Assembly (NCBI GenBank): GCA_027415455.1
Contig: DAIBSV010000096.1
Coordinates: 1 to 6,949, forward strand
DNA length: 6,949 bases
Source: Nitrospirota bacterium
Lineage (GTDB): Bacteria > Nitrospirota_A > Leptospirillia > Leptospirillales > Leptospirillaceae
Direction: 5' to 3'
Shown: piece after piece, positions 6,630 through 6,949 of the stretch
How positions within the stretch are numbered: the first letter of the stretch is position 1
How the letters are laid out: each line of letters starts with the position of its first letter
Made by a program: the position numbers and the translations under genes
The notes under the pieces: generated by a model
Seen by the model: only the letters and a program-made list of their open reading frames with translations
What the model was told of the DNA's origin: nothing
Databases searched by the model: none

Positions 6630-6649
6630 TCCTTTCCTCATTGAAAGGA
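6630..6649 (-). promoter_or_regulatory. Hairpin in the icd leader
   Basis: A perfect 7-bp inverted repeat (TCCTTTC / GAAAGGA, 6-base loop) lies 46 bases before the icd start, within the mRNA leader predicted from either candidate promoter. No T run follows, so it is not a terminator. It may affect stability or translation, or have no role. Confidence 0.4.
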
Positions 6650-6666
6650 GGGCGTCGGATTCTCCA

Positions 6667-6682
6667 AGCAATTTGAATGCCT
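6667..6682 (-). promoter_or_regulatory. Candidate sigma-54 (-24/-12) promoter of icd
   Basis: AGGCATTCAAATTGCT, read on the minus strand, keeps the GG (6681-6680) and GC (6669-6668) at exactly the sigma-54 spacing. It has a perfect TTGCT at -12 and GGCAT at -24; against TGGCAYR-N4-TTGCW only the first T and the last R differ. Transcription would begin near 6656, giving a leader of about 72 bases. An NtrC-family activator is encoded in the same window. It is a single site found by eye, so chance occurrence is possible. Confidence 0.45.
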
Positions 6683-6683
6683 G

Positions 6684-6714
6684 ATTTTATAGATTTGTAA
6701 CTCATTGTTTTCAT
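6684..6714 (-). promoter_or_regulatory. Candidate sigma-70 promoter of icd
   Basis: On the minus strand TATAAA (6691-6686, continuing AAT-like) is preceded after 17 bases by ATGAAA (6714-6709), matching TTGACA at four of six positions. Transcription would start near 6677. The site abuts the sigma-54-like element, so the two could be alternative promoters, or only one is real. Confidence 0.45.
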
Positions 6715-6775
6715 GGACTAAAGTTAAATTGATGCAGGACCTTTTCCCCGTTGTGTGCGAAAACTGACCACAGTA

Positions 6776-6804
6776 TCCGCACGGCCTTCATGAAAACGTG
6801 CGGA
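6776..6804. promoter_or_regulatory. Dyad TCCGCACG-N13-CGTGCGGA, possible activator site
   Basis: A perfect 8-bp inverted repeat with a 13-base spacer. Its centre is about 108 bases upstream of the -24 element of the sigma-54-like promoter, the usual position of an enhancer site for an NtrC-type activator. There is no T run on either side, so it is not an intrinsic terminator. Which protein binds is unknown. Confidence 0.45.
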
Positions 6805-6833
6805 ATGTGACAGGGCTCGCAAAAATCGCGCTT

Positions 6834-6866
6834 CGACTTCCTGTCCTCGGGAGGCTTCCGAAGTCG
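6834..6866. repeat. Imperfect dyad CGACTTC...GAAGTCG
   Basis: Seven-base arms separated by 19 bases; the middle can form a further CCT/AGG pairing. It lies immediately upstream of the rightward extended -10 sequence, so it could be an operator for the gene outside the window. It does not resemble the 6776-6804 dyad. Confidence 0.3.
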
Positions 6867-6877
6867 CAAACGGGGTG

Positions 6878-6886
6878 TGATATAAT
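6878..6886 (+). promoter_or_regulatory. Extended -10 promoter pointing right
   Basis: TGATATAAT is a perfect TATAAT with the TG extended -10 motif. No convincing -35 is present at 16-18 bases, which extended -10 promoters can do without. Transcription would start near 6893 and run off the window. It implies a divergent gene to the right of icd. Confidence 0.5.
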
Positions 6887-6949
6887 GAAAGAAAATCCTC
6901 CTGGATCCCAACTCCGGGACCCCATCGAAAGGATCTCTCCATTTCCGGA
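6885..6949 (+). CDS. Possible 5' end of a rightward gene (partial)
   Basis: From ATG 6885 the frame stays open to the window edge (beginning MKENPPGSQLRDPIERISPF). It is also open upstream to 6768, with GTG at 6807. No domain is recognisable. The ATG overlaps the TATAAT hexamer, so this start and the extended -10 promoter cannot both be right. A better ribosome site, AAAGGA at 6928-6933, lies near the end, so the true start may be ATT 6941 or beyond the window. Confidence 0.2.
   Translation, partial: MKENPPGSQLRDPIERISPFP

Larger units (their letters stand above)
6585..6949. other. Intergenic regulatory region upstream of icd
   Basis: 365 bases without a confident gene, visibly richer in A and T than the rest, especially around 6660-6730. 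Short frames exist on the minus strand (6911-6711 and 6942-6724), but their translations show no domain and no well-placed ribosome site. The region carries promoters in both directions and several inverted repeats, listed separately. Confidence 0.7.

Noticed and set aside
5571..6644. Long plus-strand frame of 357 codons opposite icd.
   Set aside because: It is the antisense shadow of the clear isocitrate dehydrogenase gene: repetitive Val/Gly/Asp/Leu composition, no domain, no ribosome site. The 5127-5552 plus-strand frame is rejected for the same reason.
6711..6942. Two minus-strand frames of 66 and 72 codons upstream of icd.
   Set aside because: No recognisable domain or ribosome site, and they cover the promoter elements and dyads in an AT-richer region. 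The two frames overlap each other.
1..6949. CRISPR arrays, tRNA or rRNA genes, insertion sequences, phage or toxin-antitoxin genes.
   Set aside because: No spaced direct repeats, cloverleaf-like sequences, transposase motifs or terminal inverted repeats were seen. The content is chromosomal core metabolism and regulation.

Overview
The window is high-GC bacterial chromosome with two gene groups that converge near position 5100, plus an AT-richer intergenic region at the right end. The organism is probably a free-living Gram-negative-type bacterium. The style of the isocitrate dehydrogenase, the sigma-54 activator and the GC content would suit a Nitrospirota member (Leptospirillum- or Nitrospira-like). 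That assignment is impressionistic and rests on no marker gene.

Plus strand, 141-5063: four tightly packed genes that look like one operon. They are a two-domain Sua5/TsaC threonylcarbamoyl-AMP synthase (tRNA t6A modification), a soluble PAS-GAF-PAS histidine kinase, an NtrC-family sigma-54-dependent response regulator, and a HIT-family nucleotide hydrolase or transferase. The first two junctions overlap by four bases (ATGA, GTGA), which implies translational coupling; the third is equally tight. The kinase has no visible membrane segment, so it should sense a cytosolic signal and phosphorylate Asp51 of the adjacent regulator. A short open frame before position 127 may be the tail of a further upstream gene.

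Minus strand, 6584-5202: an isocitrate dehydrogenase catalytic core (334 aa), followed after 30 nt by a 115-aa protein. The small protein matches the C-terminal accessory domain that is fused to the core in the Rickettsia/Thermus type of isocitrate dehydrogenase. Here it is a separate gene with its own Shine-Dalgarno. The pair ends at a strong one-sided intrinsic terminator (5145-5173). This split enzyme is the most distinctive content of the window.

Right end, 6585-6949: no confident gene. It holds a candidate sigma-54 (-24/-12) promoter facing the isocitrate dehydrogenase genes, an overlapping sigma-70-like promoter, a perfect 8-bp dyad about 108 bp upstream of the -24 element, a second imperfect dyad, a leader hairpin, and a good extended -10 promoter pointing right towards a gene outside the window. 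Together with the neighbouring NtrC-type activator, this suggests, but does not prove, that the two-component system controls the split isocitrate dehydrogenase.
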